Assembly (NCBI GenBank): GCA_945901795.1
Contig: CAMDLP010000001.1
Coordinates: 1-64,000, forward strand
Reading direction: 5' to 3'
DNA length: 64,000 nucleotides
Origin: Akkermansia muciniphila
Lineage (GTDB): Bacteria > Verrucomicrobiota > Verrucomicrobiia > Verrucomicrobiales > Akkermansiaceae
Shown here: positions 51,460 through 60,426 of the stretch, piece by piece
Numbering within the stretch: the stretch's first letter is position 1
Layout: each line of letters starts with the position of its first letter
The notes under the pieces: generated by a model
Database searches by the model: none
What the model saw: the letters and a program-made list of their open reading frames with translations, nothing else
What the model was told of the DNA's origin: nothing
Translations under genes and position numbers: made by a program

Positions 51460-52839
51460 TCACGGCAAGGCCGCCAGCGCCGCTTGGGCGAGTTTGCGGG
51501 CCTTGGGTTGGTTGAAGCTTTCGTTAGATGCGGTGGTGAAGTCGGCTTTGGCCTCGTCGGCGCGGCCGAGTGCGAGCAATGCGCGGCCGCGGTTGAAGAC
51601 CGGATAGGAATCATCCGGCGCGAGCGGGACGGCGATGTTGTAGGCCTGCAGGGCGTGCTCCGAACGGCCGAGGATCAGAAGGCAGTCGCCGCGCCGGTTC
51701 TGCGCCTTGGCGGTGAGCGCGGGTTGTTGTGGATGCTCCGGCGGCAGGCAATCGAGCGCGGCTTCGAGCACAAGCTCGCAGATTCGCATGGCGCCCTCGA
51801 CCTTGGGCGCCGGCGTGGAGAGCTCCTTGAGGTCTTCCTTGGCAAGGTCGAGCAGAATGTCCAGCGGCGTGACGGCGAAGTCGCCCGCGCCCCGGCTGGC
51901 CGCGGTAAGCTTGAGGGCCTCGACGCATTCCGCGGCTTTGCCGGCCGCGGCGAGCTTGTTGATCGTGGCGAGCGCGGGCGGGGTGACGGGAAGCGCTTTC
52001 AAGGCCGGGTTGGCTACCGCCGCGGTCTCGGCGGTAGCCGGAGCCGGCCCAGCCAGATAGATGTCCTCGCCGATGAGCCGGGAATATTCCGCGGGGATTT
52101 GCGCGCCATCCGAGCGCTCCATGACGCCGGCGCGGGTGCGTTTGAAAACCTGCTCGATGGTGAGACCGGGAGCGCGCAGGTATTTGAGCAGCTCCGCGGT
52201 GTAGAGGCCGTTAACTCCATCGCCGTCCTGCGCGGTGTGTCCGGCATCGGTGGCGAAGGCGATGAGCGATCCCGCGGGCGGCTTCATCTCGGAGAGGCCG
52301 CCGGGGCTGGCGAGATCCCGGTTGCGCGGATTGCGCGCCACCGGTGTGCTGCGGCAGGCGTCCAGGATGACGAGATTGCAGCCCGCCCCGGCCGCGCTCA
52401 TCTCGGCGACGATTTGTTCCGCGTTGAACAATTTGGTCTCCGCCAGCATCCGGAGCGTGGTTTCATCGGCTCCCTCGGGCTTGTAACCGGATTTGACGGG
52501 AATCAGATAGTTCGAGCCCGCCACGGAGACGCCGTGGCCTGCATAATAAAACAGGCCGACTTCGGAACCCGCGAGTTTGGTTCGGAATTTCCCCACCGTC
52601 ACCAGCAGCTCGTCGCGCGTCAGGTTGTGCTCCTCGATGACGGAGAAGCCGAGGCCGCGCAGGGTTTTGGCGACCGCCTTGGCATCGCTCACCGGGTTGC
52701 GCAGCGGTCCCACGCTCGCCTCGTATTTGGCGTTGCCGACGACCAGCGCGGTGCGCGGGGTGGGTTTCGTCTCGGCGGTGGCAGGCGCGAGCGCGAGACC
52801 ATGGACGACAAGAAGCGCGAGGCGAAGGCGGAAGGTCAT
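51460..52839 (-). CDS. Secreted caspase-like (peptidase C14) protein with TPR tail
   Basis: A 459-aa protein. A signal peptide (MTFRLRLALLVVHGLALAPA) leads to a metacaspase-like p20 domain: RTALVVGNAKYEASVGPLRN, the catalytic His102 in LFYYAGHGVSV and catalytic Cys162 in LVILDACRSTPV. The C-terminal 200 residues are helical with TPR features, ending SYPVFNRGRALLALGRADEA. Metacaspase-type enzymes cleave after Arg/Lys; the target here is unknown. I set the start at 52839 because it begins the signal peptide. It is divergent from an NlpC/P60-like gene across 115 bp. Confidence 0.85.
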   Translation of the reverse strand: MTFRLRLALLVVHGLALAPATAETKPTPRTALVVGNAKYEASVGPLRNPVSDAKAVAKTLRGLGFSVIEEHNLTRDELLVTVGKFRTKLAGSEVGLFYYAGHGVSVAGSNYLIPVKSGYKPEGADETTLRMLAETKLFNAEQIVAEMSAAGAGCNLVILDACRSTPVARNPRNRDLASPGGLSEMKPPAGSLIAFATDAGHTAQDGDGVNGLYTAELLKYLRAPGLTIEQVFKRTRAGVMERSDGAQIPAEYSRLIGEDIYLAGPAPATAETAAVANPALKALPVTPPALATINKLAAAGKAAECVEALKLTAASRGAGDFAVTPLDILLDLAKEDLKELSTPAPKVEGAMRICELVLEAALDCLPPEHPQQPALTAKAQNRRGDCLLILGRSEHALQAYNIAVPLAPDDSYPVFNRGRALLALGRADEAKADFTTASNESFNQPKARKLAQAALAALP

Positions 52840-52954
52840 GACGGTGAAGAGTCTGTAAACCGGCAACCCGCAGGTCAACCGAATGAGTGCGCCAAATCGC
52901 GGGCTGGAAATGCATTCGTTTGACCCGCTCCGGCGGACTTCGCAACATCGGTCC

Positions 52955-53764
52955 ATGAAGTGCATCCAGCTCGCCCTGTTTTTGCTCGTCACGGGCTGTG
53001 TCTCACAGAAACCGCTGCCGCTTGTTCCCGGCGACGCGTCCGCGCCCTCACAGATCACTCCTGCGGAATCGATGGCCATCGCGCATCGAATGGCCACCCA
53101 CCCGTGGCGGCCGTTTGCGACTAACATTCTTCACGGCGAGGACAAGGCCGGCATTCTGGTGAACTCGCCGGACATCAGTCACGAACCGCGGCAGCCGCGC
53201 AGAGGGTGGTGGATTCCGGGCGAGGTCAACACCGGCGTTCCTTACAAATGGGGCGGCTTTGACGACACCGCGTCGTTTGATGTCGCCATCGCCAAAGGAC
53301 TGGCGGGCGGCGATGTTTCCTCGCCCGCGAAACGCCGCGCCGACAACGCCGCCGTGAGCACGCAGGCCGCGGGCGTCGATTGTTCCGGCTTCGTCTCGCG
53401 CTGCCTGAAGCTGCCGACCGTGCACGACACCACGCAATTGCCCGCTGTCTGCAACGAACTGCCGAGCGCGCGGGAGCTGCGTCCCGGCGATTTGCTCAAC
53501 ATCCCTCGCCGCCACGTAATTCTCTGCGCCGGTTGGTCGAACACCGAGAGAACCTGGATCTATTATTATGAAACCGGCGGCAGCCCGGACTATTGGAAGC
53601 CCGGCCTCAAGCAAGCGCCGCTGGACGCGCTGCTCGCTCTTGGCTATCAACCGCTGCGCTATCGCGGCATGGCCCGACCGGGTGAGTCGGCGAAGGAAAT
53701 TTTGACACGCGCCGTGAAAGCCACCGCCGCGGTCGTACCGAACCCGACCGTGGGTGAGCCGTGA
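52955..53764 (+). CDS. NlpC/P60-like (CHAP-type) cysteine-peptidase lipoprotein
   Basis: A 269-aa lipoprotein with lipobox VTGC (Cys15). The catalytic pattern is GVPYKWGGFDDTASFD, then Cys143 in GVDCSGFVSRCL and His187 in IPRRHVILCAGW, the NlpC/P60 order of Cys before His. An insertion of about 40 residues separates the KWGG block from the Cys, longer than usual. Such enzymes cut peptide stems of peptidoglycan. It sits next to an L,D-transpeptidase gene 87 bp downstream, fitting a wall-remodelling role. Confidence 0.8.
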   Translation: MKCIQLALFLLVTGCVSQKPLPLVPGDASAPSQITPAESMAIAHRMATHPWRPFATNILHGEDKAGILVNSPDISHEPRQPRRGWWIPGEVNTGVPYKWGGFDDTASFDVAIAKGLAGGDVSSPAKRRADNAAVSTQAAGVDCSGFVSRCLKLPTVHDTTQLPAVCNELPSARELRPGDLLNIPRRHVILCAGWSNTERTWIYYYETGGSPDYWKPGLKQAPLDALLALGYQPLRYRGMARPGESAKEILTRAVKATAAVVPNPTVGEP

Positions 53765-53851
53765 AGCTCGCGTCTCCCCGTGTTCGCCGCGCATGAGGGT
53801 TGCATTCCCGGGAAATTTGTCCTAATCCCGCGCGTCACACGTCTCCTTATC

Positions 53852-54493
53852 ATGATCCCGCTCCGAATCATCGCCCGGTTTTCCGCTGTCGCCGCCATGC
53901 TTTGGCTGGCGAGTTGCGCGAACCAGAAGCCGGCCGTCACCTACACCAAGGACGGCAAGCCGGTTAATCCCTATCCGGCCGGCACCTATGATCATTTCAA
54001 GGCCGAGCCCACCTATCCGAAAACCTACTCGGTCTGGAAAAACGACGAACTGCTCTCGCGCACCGACGCCGAAAACTCCTCCATCCTCATCAGCCTCGCC
54101 AGGCAGCGCGGCTTTCTCATGAACGGCGACGAGGTGGTCCTCGACTATCCGATTTGCTCCGGCATCCCGAGCCGGCCCACTCCTCCAGGCACCTTCTACA
54201 TCCTCGAAAAAGTCGTGGATAAAAAATCCAACAAGTATGGCAAAATCTACGACGCCGCCGGCGAAATGGTAAACGGCGACGCCGATTCCACGCTCGACCC
54301 GATTCCCGAAGGCGGGAAATTCGAAGGCGCCACGATGCACTACTGGATGCGCCTAACGAACGACGGCGTCGGCCATCACATCGGTCCGGTCAGGCGCCGC
54401 CCCGCCTCCCACGCCTGCATCCGCGGCCCGAGCGCCACGATGCCGATCGTCTATTCCAAAGTGAAACCCGGCACCCGCGTCATCGTCGAGTAA
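53852..54493 (+). CDS. L,D-transpeptidase (YkuD-type) lipoprotein
   Basis: A 213-aa lipoprotein with signal peptide and lipobox LASC (Cys22). The YkuD domain starts near residue 75 and includes YPICSGIPSRPTPPGTFYIL. The catalytic block is HHIGPVRRRPASHACIRGPS with His187 and Cys189. The usual S/T-H-G-C-h-R is read here as S-H-A-C-I-R. It forms 3-3 crosslinks in peptidoglycan or attaches proteins to it. I set the start at ATG 53852. Confidence 0.85.
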   Translation: MIPLRIIARFSAVAAMLWLASCANQKPAVTYTKDGKPVNPYPAGTYDHFKAEPTYPKTYSVWKNDELLSRTDAENSSILISLARQRGFLMNGDEVVLDYPICSGIPSRPTPPGTFYILEKVVDKKSNKYGKIYDAAGEMVNGDADSTLDPIPEGGKFEGATMHYWMRLTNDGVGHHIGPVRRRPASHACIRGPSATMPIVYSKVKPGTRVIVE

Positions 54494-54565
54494 TCCCGGA
54501 TAGATTTCCTTTTCTCCCGCAAAACAGGCACGGACGCGATCGCATCCGGGCCTTCTGCTTTCAGA

Positions 54566-54985
54566 TCATTCCTCTTCTTCCACGAACTTGTCGTGACCCG
54601 CTTTTTTCATGTCCTTGATCGCGGTGACGATCTTCGCGACCTCGTCCATTTTCCCGTTCAGGAAGGCTTCCTCCACCTCGCAGAGAGTCACGAAGAGCTT
54701 GCCGATCATCTTGCGGTATTCCAGCAGAGCCTTCACTTTTTCCGGTCCCTCCGGCATCGCCTTGAGCATTTCCGGAATTTCCAAGGCGCTCTTCAGCGCC
54801 GCCTGCTGGGCTTCGCGAGCTTGGGTGGCGCCCTTCACCGGATCGGTTTCCTTGCGGAAGCCCTTGAACGCGTCGTTCATCGATTCCATTTGCTTGGCTA
54901 ATGGCGAATCCTCTTTGTCCGCGGCACCTGCGGACATCAGCATCAGACTTGCCGCACAGCTCAATAGAAACAGTTGTTTTTTCAT
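54566..54985 (-). CDS. Cytochrome b562-like four-helix protein
   Basis: A 139-aa secreted protein. A signal peptide (MKKQLFLLSCAASLMLMSAG) leads to a four-helix bundle. Met33 (LAKQMESMNDAF) and His131 (MKKAGHDKFVEEE) stand where the axial heme ligands of cytochrome b562 lie. The C-terminus lacks the Arg that covalently modified variants use, so heme binding is not assured. The role is unknown. It is a single gene, divergent from the PBP1C gene with 75 bp between starts. Confidence 0.7.
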   Translation of the reverse strand: MKKQLFLLSCAASLMLMSAGAADKEDSPLAKQMESMNDAFKGFRKETDPVKGATQAREAQQAALKSALEIPEMLKAMPEGPEKVKALLEYRKMIGKLFVTLCEVEEAFLNGKMDEVAKIVTAIKDMKKAGHDKFVEEEE

Positions 54986-55060
54986 GTGCTGCGGATACGA
55001 ACGAAATCGACCGGTCTTTCCAACCTGAAATTTCACGTTTATTTTTCCCGGCTCTCCGGC

Positions 55061-57328
55061 ATGGTGGTGCGCTTGAAATCCAAATCCAAATGGCGGCGGC
55101 GGATCATCCGCGGCGTTTGCGTGGCCGTGCCCGTCCTGCTCGGCTGGTTCGCGCTGCCCTTCGCCGTTCCGCTGCCTGCCGGGTTGCTGGAAAATCCGGC
55201 CGCCTCGCCGGTGCTGTTGGACCGCCATGGCGCGCCGATCCTGCACCTCACGCTGCCGGATTCGTCGCGGACCGCGCCGGTCGCGCTGGACGAAATTCCC
55301 GCCGATCTGATCGCCTGCACGATCGCTGCGGAGGACAAGCGGTTTTACCGACACGGCGGGATCGACGCGCTCGCCACGCTGCGGGCGGGCCGTGATCTGC
55401 TCGCCAAGCGGCGGGTGGTTTCCGGCGCTTCCACCATCACCCAGCAGCTGGTGAAAATCTCCTCGCCGCCCGCGAAACGCGGTCCATTCACCAAGGTCTA
55501 CGAAGCGCTCGCCGCCCGCCGCCTGGAAATGACCTGGTCGAAAAACCAGATTCTCACCGCCTACCTGAACCGCCTCGACTACGGAAACCTCCGCATCGGC
55601 ATCGCCGAGGCCGCGCGGTTCTATTTCCAAAAACCCCTCGCCGACCTCTCGCTCGCGGAATGCGCCCTGCTCGCCGGACTTCCCCAATCCCCGTCGCGCC
55701 TCAATCCCGTTCGCCACCCCCGACGCGCGACCGTCCGTCGCAACACCGTCCTCTCGCGCCTCGCCGTCATTGGAAATCACGACCCCGCCCGCCTCGCCGC
55801 CGCCCGCGCCGAGCCGCTCACTCTCCGCCCGCTCGCCGAATCCCAGCCCGCCCCGTGGCTCGCCCGCCAACCTCAAATTTCAAATGTTAAATCCCAGATC
55901 CGCACCACCCTCGACCTCCCGCTCCAGCGCGACCTCGAAGCCATCGTCCGCGAGGAAACCGCCCGGCTCCGCGACGCGAACCTCCGCCACGCCGCCGTCG
56001 TCGTCATTCACAACCCGACCGGCGAAATCCTCGCCCTCGTTTCCTCCGCCGATTGGGCCGACCCGCGCGGCGGCCAGCTCAACGGCGCGCTCGTCCCGCG
56101 CTCGCCCGGCTCCACGCTCAAGCCCTTCACCTACCTGCTCGCCATCGAGCGCAACCACCGCATTCCCACCTCCATCCTCGCCGACATCCCCAGCCCGTTC
56201 CGCACCCCGCAAGGCCTCGATCTGCCGGAAAACTACGACCGCAACTACCGTGGCCCCGTCACCCTGCGGGCGGCACTCGCCTGCTCGCTCAACGTCCCCG
56301 CCCTCCGCGAACTCAACTTCCTCGGCGGCCCGAAGCCGCTCCATCAGCTTCTCGAAAGCCTCGGCATCACCACTCTAGGCAGCGATTCCTCCGTCCACGG
56401 CCTCGGCCTCACCCTCGGAAACGCCCCCGTCCGCCTGCTCGAGCTCACCAACGCCTACGCCACCCTCGCCCGCCAAGGACGTCATCTCGCGCCAGTTCTG
56501 TTTCCCGCTAATTGTAATGCCGACCGATTGGTATTTAAAGCCAGCAGTTCCTACCTCATCACCGACATCCTCGCCGACGCAACCGCCCGCGCCCCGTCCT
56601 TCCAACCCGGCGGCCCGCTCGACCTGCCTTTCAAGTGCGCTGTAAAAACCGGCACCTCCTCCGATTTCCACGACAACTGGTGCCTCGGCTTCACCCCCGA
56701 ATTCACCGTCGGCGTCTGGGCGGGAAATTTCGAACACCAGCCGATGAAAGGCCTCTCCGGGATCGCCGGAGCCGGGCCCATTTTCCACCGCGCCATGCTC
56801 CGCCTCCACCGCGATAACGAACCCACTTGGTTTGCCCGCCCCGCCGGACTCGTGGAAATATCCATCGACCCGCGCACCGGAAAACTCCTCCCCGCCACCG
56901 CCGAAAACGCCCGCCGCGATCTCGCCCCGGCCGACCAGATTCCGCCCGCCGCCACTCCCGCCGACTACGACGCCAGCGGCCACGCGTTGCTCGATTCCAG
57001 CTACGCCGAGTGGTTCGCCAGCCGCCACAATTTCCGTCACAACGAGCTCGCCCTCAACGCCGCCCGCGCGCCGGAAAAACTCCGCATCATCAGCCCCGCA
57101 GACAACGCCACCTTCCTCCTCGACCCGGAAATCCCCTCCGGCTCCGACAAGCTCCGCCCCGTCACCAATCTCCCCGGCACCGCCCATTGGCAATCCTCCA
57201 CCCTCCGCATCGAGCCCGCCAGCCCCGAGCCGATCATCCACCTCACCCCCGGCACTCACACCCTAACCGCCACCGATCCCGCCACCGGTGTCGTCCACAA
57301 CCTCACGCTGCGAGTGAAGTCGCTCTAA
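55061..57328 (+). CDS. pbpC: Penicillin-binding protein 1C (bifunctional PG synthase)
   Basis: A 755-aa class A PBP. One N-terminal membrane segment (GVCVAVPVLLGWFALPFAVP) precedes the glycosyltransferase domain with AAEDKRFYRHGGIDALATLR and GASTITQQLVK. The transpeptidase has the Ser-x-x-Lys SPGSTLKPF, SLN in ACSLNVPALREL and the KTGTS box. The last 100 residues (from LRIISPADNATFLLDP) are the BiPBP_C domain that marks PBP1C. I set the start at ATG 55061 (MVVRLKSKSKWRRR). No alpha-2-macroglobulin (YfhM-like) partner is adjacent, unlike E. coli. Confidence 0.93.
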   Translation: MVVRLKSKSKWRRRIIRGVCVAVPVLLGWFALPFAVPLPAGLLENPAASPVLLDRHGAPILHLTLPDSSRTAPVALDEIPADLIACTIAAEDKRFYRHGGIDALATLRAGRDLLAKRRVVSGASTITQQLVKISSPPAKRGPFTKVYEALAARRLEMTWSKNQILTAYLNRLDYGNLRIGIAEAARFYFQKPLADLSLAECALLAGLPQSPSRLNPVRHPRRATVRRNTVLSRLAVIGNHDPARLAAARAEPLTLRPLAESQPAPWLARQPQISNVKSQIRTTLDLPLQRDLEAIVREETARLRDANLRHAAVVVIHNPTGEILALVSSADWADPRGGQLNGALVPRSPGSTLKPFTYLLAIERNHRIPTSILADIPSPFRTPQGLDLPENYDRNYRGPVTLRAALACSLNVPALRELNFLGGPKPLHQLLESLGITTLGSDSSVHGLGLTLGNAPVRLLELTNAYATLARQGRHLAPVLFPANCNADRLVFKASSSYLITDILADATARAPSFQPGGPLDLPFKCAVKTGTSSDFHDNWCLGFTPEFTVGVWAGNFEHQPMKGLSGIAGAGPIFHRAMLRLHRDNEPTWFARPAGLVEISIDPRTGKLLPATAENARRDLAPADQIPPAATPADYDASGHALLDSSYAEWFASRHNFRHNELALNAARAPEKLRIISPADNATFLLDPEIPSGSDKLRPVTNLPGTAHWQSSTLRIEPASPEPIIHLTPGTHTLTATDPATGVVHNLTLRVKSL

Positions 57329-57333
57329 AAAAC

Positions 57334-57413
57334 AATGCTTTCCCGGCTGTCTCAGCCGTGAGTGAAAGAGGGCTTCCGACTGAGACAGTCGGAACACATT
57401 GTCGGAACACATT
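57334..57413. repeat. Two inverted copies of the 28-nt hairpin repeat (C and D) plus a partial copy
   Basis: 57334-57362 carries AATGCTTTCCCGGCTGTCTC then AGCCGTGAG (copy C, + orientation, one mismatch in the stem). 57373-57400 is copy D, identical to 28441-28468, in the reverse orientation. GTCGGAACACATT at 57401-57413 repeats its end. Together C and D form a larger imperfect inverted repeat between pbpC and nagZ. Confidence 0.75.
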
Positions 57414-57448
57414 CGACAAATCCCATCCGGAATGTTGTTCTCACGGCG

Positions 57449-58519
57449 ATGATGGATGGCTCACTGCTCGTGCTCGGGATCGCCGGACCGGAACTTTCTC
57501 CGGAGGAGGCGGCGCTTTTCCGCAAGCTGCAACCAGCGGGCTACATCCTTTTCACTCGCAACATCGTCACCGCCGAACAGACGCGCAAGCTCACCGACGA
57601 CCTCCGCGGCTTGTCCTCGGAGACGCCGATCATCGCCATCGACCAGGAAGGCGGGCGGGTGACGCGGACCAAGGAAATCGCCCCGGCGGCACCTTCCGCT
57701 CCGGCGCTCGCGGCCAAGAAGGACATGTTGAAAATCGCCGAAGCGGGCGCTTTCACCGGTGACCTGCTGCGCCTGTTAGGTTTTAATCTGAACTTCGCAC
57801 CCGTCCTCGATCTCGACCATTTTCCGGAAACCCAGAACGCGCTGCGCGGCCGTTGCTGGGGGCGCGATCCGCAGCGCGTGATCGACTACGCCGGCCACTG
57901 GAACCGCTGGCTGCGGAAGCGCTCCATCGCGAGCTGCGCGAAACATTTCCCCGCTTGCGGCCGGGCGCAATCCGACCCCCATCACGATCTGCCGTCGTCG
58001 CCGGCGACTCTCGAAGAGCTGCTGCGCGAGGACGTGATCCCCTACACCGCGCTGATGCCGGAGCTGGACGCGATCATGCTGGCGCACGTCGAATTTCCTA
58101 ACATCGACCCGGATTTCCCGGCCTCGCTCTCGCCGCGGATCATCCGGCGCTTCCTCCGCGACCAGCTTGGGTTCGACAAGCACCTCGTCCTAACCGACGA
58201 CCTCGACATGGGCGCGATCACCACGCGCTACGGCCGCGGCCAAGACGTGAAGCTCGCCATCGAGGCGGGCAATGACCTGGCGCTGATCTGCCACCGCACG
58301 GATACTGCGGAAATCGCGGCGCGGGCGGTCGCCGAGCTGCCGCACTGGATGACCGAGGACGCGCGCGAGCGGGTGGAGAGATTCCGCCGCAAGCTCCGCG
58401 GACCGCTCGCGTGGTCGGACAAGAAGTGGCGGGAGACCTGCGAGTCGCTCGCCAAGCTGGCGGCCGAGGTTCCTGAAACTGGGGAGTCCGCCGTTGAAAG
58501 CCCGGTGGCGGAATACTGA
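57449..58519 (+). CDS. nagZ: Beta-N-acetylhexosaminidase, GH3 (NagZ-like)
   Basis: A 356-aa GH3 glycosidase without a signal peptide. It removes GlcNAc from anhydro-muropeptides in wall recycling. Key blocks: PIIAIDQEGGRVTR, NFAPVLDLDHFPET, the catalytic His166 region SCAKHFPACG and SDPHHDLP, and the Asp nucleophile (Asp251) in VLTDDLDMGAIT. The loop that NagZ uses for its catalytic His-Asp pair is KHFPACGRAQSDPHHD. ATG 57449 and 57452 are both possible. It follows pbpC by 120 bp. Confidence 0.88.
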   Translation: MMDGSLLVLGIAGPELSPEEAALFRKLQPAGYILFTRNIVTAEQTRKLTDDLRGLSSETPIIAIDQEGGRVTRTKEIAPAAPSAPALAAKKDMLKIAEAGAFTGDLLRLLGFNLNFAPVLDLDHFPETQNALRGRCWGRDPQRVIDYAGHWNRWLRKRSIASCAKHFPACGRAQSDPHHDLPSSPATLEELLREDVIPYTALMPELDAIMLAHVEFPNIDPDFPASLSPRIIRRFLRDQLGFDKHLVLTDDLDMGAITTRYGRGQDVKLAIEAGNDLALICHRTDTAEIAARAVAELPHWMTEDARERVERFRRKLRGPLAWSDKKWRETCESLAKLAAEVPETGESAVESPVAEY

Positions 58520-58612
58520 GGTGCCTGTTTTTAAAGATTGGTGGATTGCCAGCCACCAAGCCGGCCGAAGCGGCATCTTGCCAGCCGGGGGATTGGCGTG
58601 TAACCTTCTGCC

Positions 58613-58810
58613 ATGTCCGCGAAACCGAAACCCGGAAGCTCTTTCGAGAACAATCCTTTGGCACAGGCGATTCTCCGTGAAGGATTGATGATCCAAGACC
58701 GTTTCTCAGCCGCGCCCGTCTATGCCAGAACCGGCAAGGGCTATCTGAAAAGCGTGGGAGTCGAAGAAATCGCCCGAATCAAGGAGTCGGCCAGAAAGAA
58801 GAAACCATGA
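58613..58810 (+). CDS. Small basic protein, first gene of a coupled pair
   Basis: A 65-aa protein: KPGSSFENNPLAQAILREGL, then DRFSAAPVYARTGKGYLKSV and a Lys-rich end. No signal or family is recognised. Its stop overlaps the next start by 4 bases (ATGA at 58807-58810). Size, charge and overlap recall toxin-antitoxin pairs, but neither protein matches a known TA family. Confidence 0.6.
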   Translation: MSAKPKPGSSFENNPLAQAILREGLMIQDRFSAAPVYARTGKGYLKSVGVEEIARIKESARKKKP

Positions 58811-59190
58811 ATTCCCGCACATGGCTGGCGGAAGTGCCATGGGAAATGGTCGTTTGGCAGAACGAACAACTCTGCAAATCCAAGAACGCTCACCATGGCC
58901 CCACGTCGGATGGTCATGCCGAGTGCAGGGAACTGTGGGAGGAATTACGAATGAAAATGATGCACCTCGATGAGATGGTGGACCTCTGCCGCAAATGCCA
59001 CCGCCTCGCGCCGTTCACCAACTACAACGGAAACACTTTTTCCGCCATCGCCCGGGCTTTGATCGAAGCTTTGGAAATCTCCAGAGACACTGCAACCCTC
59101 GCCCGCAGCCTGGCGGGCCACATCGTGGCGGGCGTGGCCAGCGAGGAGGAGATCCGGGCCTTCAAGAAATTTTGCGAGAACCTCGGCTGA
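58807..59190 (+). CDS. Unknown 127-aa protein with a CRKCH motif, second gene of a coupled pair
   Basis: A 127-aa cytoplasmic protein. It starts NSRTWLAEVPWEMVVWQNEQ and includes DLCRKCHRLAPFTNYNGNTF, then a helical half ending EEIRAFKKFCENLG. CRKCH matches C-x-x-C-H, but without an export signal c-type heme is unlikely; a metal site is more plausible. It overlaps the upstream gene by 4 bases. The family is not recognised. Confidence 0.6.
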   Translation: MNSRTWLAEVPWEMVVWQNEQLCKSKNAHHGPTSDGHAECRELWEELRMKMMHLDEMVDLCRKCHRLAPFTNYNGNTFSAIARALIEALEISRDTATLARSLAGHIVAGVASEEEIRAFKKFCENLG

Positions 59191-59196
59191 GCCGCG

Positions 59197-60348
59197 TCAT
59201 TTCCCGAGTACCCAAGAAATGTGCGGGGTGTAGAGGTCGGGCTCTAGCAGGAATGAGTCGTGGCCCTTGTCGGAATGCACGATGATGTGCATGACATCGA
59301 CCTTGGCTTCCTCCAGATGCTTCACCAGCTCCGCCTGCTCTTCCGGATAGAAACAGAAGTCGGAGTCGATTGAGAAGACGAGCCAGCGCTGGCCGGCAAG
59401 CTGCGCGCGCGCGAACAAGTCGGCGGGCGTTTCCGCGTCGCCTTCCTGGGTGGCGTCGTAGCGCGACCACAGGTCGATGATCCGCAGATAGGTGTTAGCA
59501 TCGAAGCGGCGGACGAATTTTTTCCCCTGGTGGAGCATGTAGCTCTGGAACTGGTCGCGCACGCGATACCATGCGAGCACGTCGTCCGGCTGCACCACGT
59601 CCTGCCGCGCGCGGCGCTCGATGGCGTCGAGGTGGACGAAGGTTTTGTGGGAAATCATCCGGGCGAGGACGAGGCCGTAGAGCGGGGCCTCACCGTCATA
59701 GTAGTCGCCGCCGTTGAAGTGCGGGTCGTTCTCGATGGCGAGAATTTGCTCGAAAAGGATCAGCCGGTTGAGGACGGTGGTTTTGAATCCCGAGGCGATG
59801 ATGATCACGTTGTGGACGCGCTCGGCGAAGCGAGTGGCGAAGGTCAGCGCGACCAAGCCGCCGACCGACGGGCCGACCACCGCGTGCAGCGCGTCGATGC
59901 GGAAGTGATCTAGCAGCGAGACGAAGACCTCCACCTGGTCCGCCGCGGTCACCGCGGGGAACGAGGAGCCCCAGGGTTTTCCCGTCTCCGGATTGATGGA
60001 AGCGGGGCCGGTGCTGCCGTAACAGCCGCCGAGGTAGTTCGCGCAGATGACGAAATATTTGTCCGTGTCGATGGCCTTGCCGGGCCCGATCATTCCTTCC
60101 CACCAGCCTTCGTGCATTTCCGGCTGCCAGAGTTCGCCGACGCCTTCGATGCCGGGATTGTAGCCCACCGCATGGTGCGAACCGGACAGTGCGTGGAAGA
60201 GGAAAATCACGTTAGAGCGGCCTGCATCCAGCTCGCCCCAAGTTTCGTAGGCGAGCGTGATTCCCGGCAACAGGCCGCCCTCGCGCAGCCTCACCGGGTC
60301 GGCGGAGCTTCCGGTTTGGAAAAATTGGGTGCGGGTCGCGGCGGGCAT
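59197..60348 (-). CDS. metX: Homoserine O-acetyltransferase
   Basis: A 383-aa alpha/beta hydrolase-fold transferase. It opens with FQTGSSADPVRLREGGLLPG and has the hallmark LSGSHHAVG and YLGGCYGSTGPASINPETGK. The nucleophile Ser161 is in VVGPSVGGLVAL (GPSVGG, where GGSMGG is usual), with Asp in VFSIDSDFCFYPEEQ and His in HSDKGHDSFLLE. It acylates homoserine for methionine synthesis. An O-succinyl preference cannot be excluded. It is a single gene; no SAM riboswitch is visible upstream. Confidence 0.92.
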   Translation of the reverse strand: MPAATRTQFFQTGSSADPVRLREGGLLPGITLAYETWGELDAGRSNVIFLFHALSGSHHAVGYNPGIEGVGELWQPEMHEGWWEGMIGPGKAIDTDKYFVICANYLGGCYGSTGPASINPETGKPWGSSFPAVTAADQVEVFVSLLDHFRIDALHAVVGPSVGGLVALTFATRFAERVHNVIIIASGFKTTVLNRLILFEQILAIENDPHFNGGDYYDGEAPLYGLVLARMISHKTFVHLDAIERRARQDVVQPDDVLAWYRVRDQFQSYMLHQGKKFVRRFDANTYLRIIDLWSRYDATQEGDAETPADLFARAQLAGQRWLVFSIDSDFCFYPEEQAELVKHLEEAKVDVMHIIVHSDKGHDSFLLEPDLYTPHISWVLGK

Positions 60349-60426
60349 GCGCGGAGCCTAGACGGCGTCCGCCATCGAACGCAAGGGCGGGAACGCCTCT
60401 GGCTGGCACTGAGAATGATGGGCAAA

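Noticed and set aside
51352-52923. 523-codon plus-strand frame opposite the caspase-like gene
   Set aside because: It is the mirror of a gene with clear catalytic His and Cys; there is no signal, motif or repeat of its own.
58981-59010. c-type heme site (CRKCH) in the 127-aa protein
   Set aside because: The protein has no export signal and no other cytochrome feature; a metal site or chance match is more likely.
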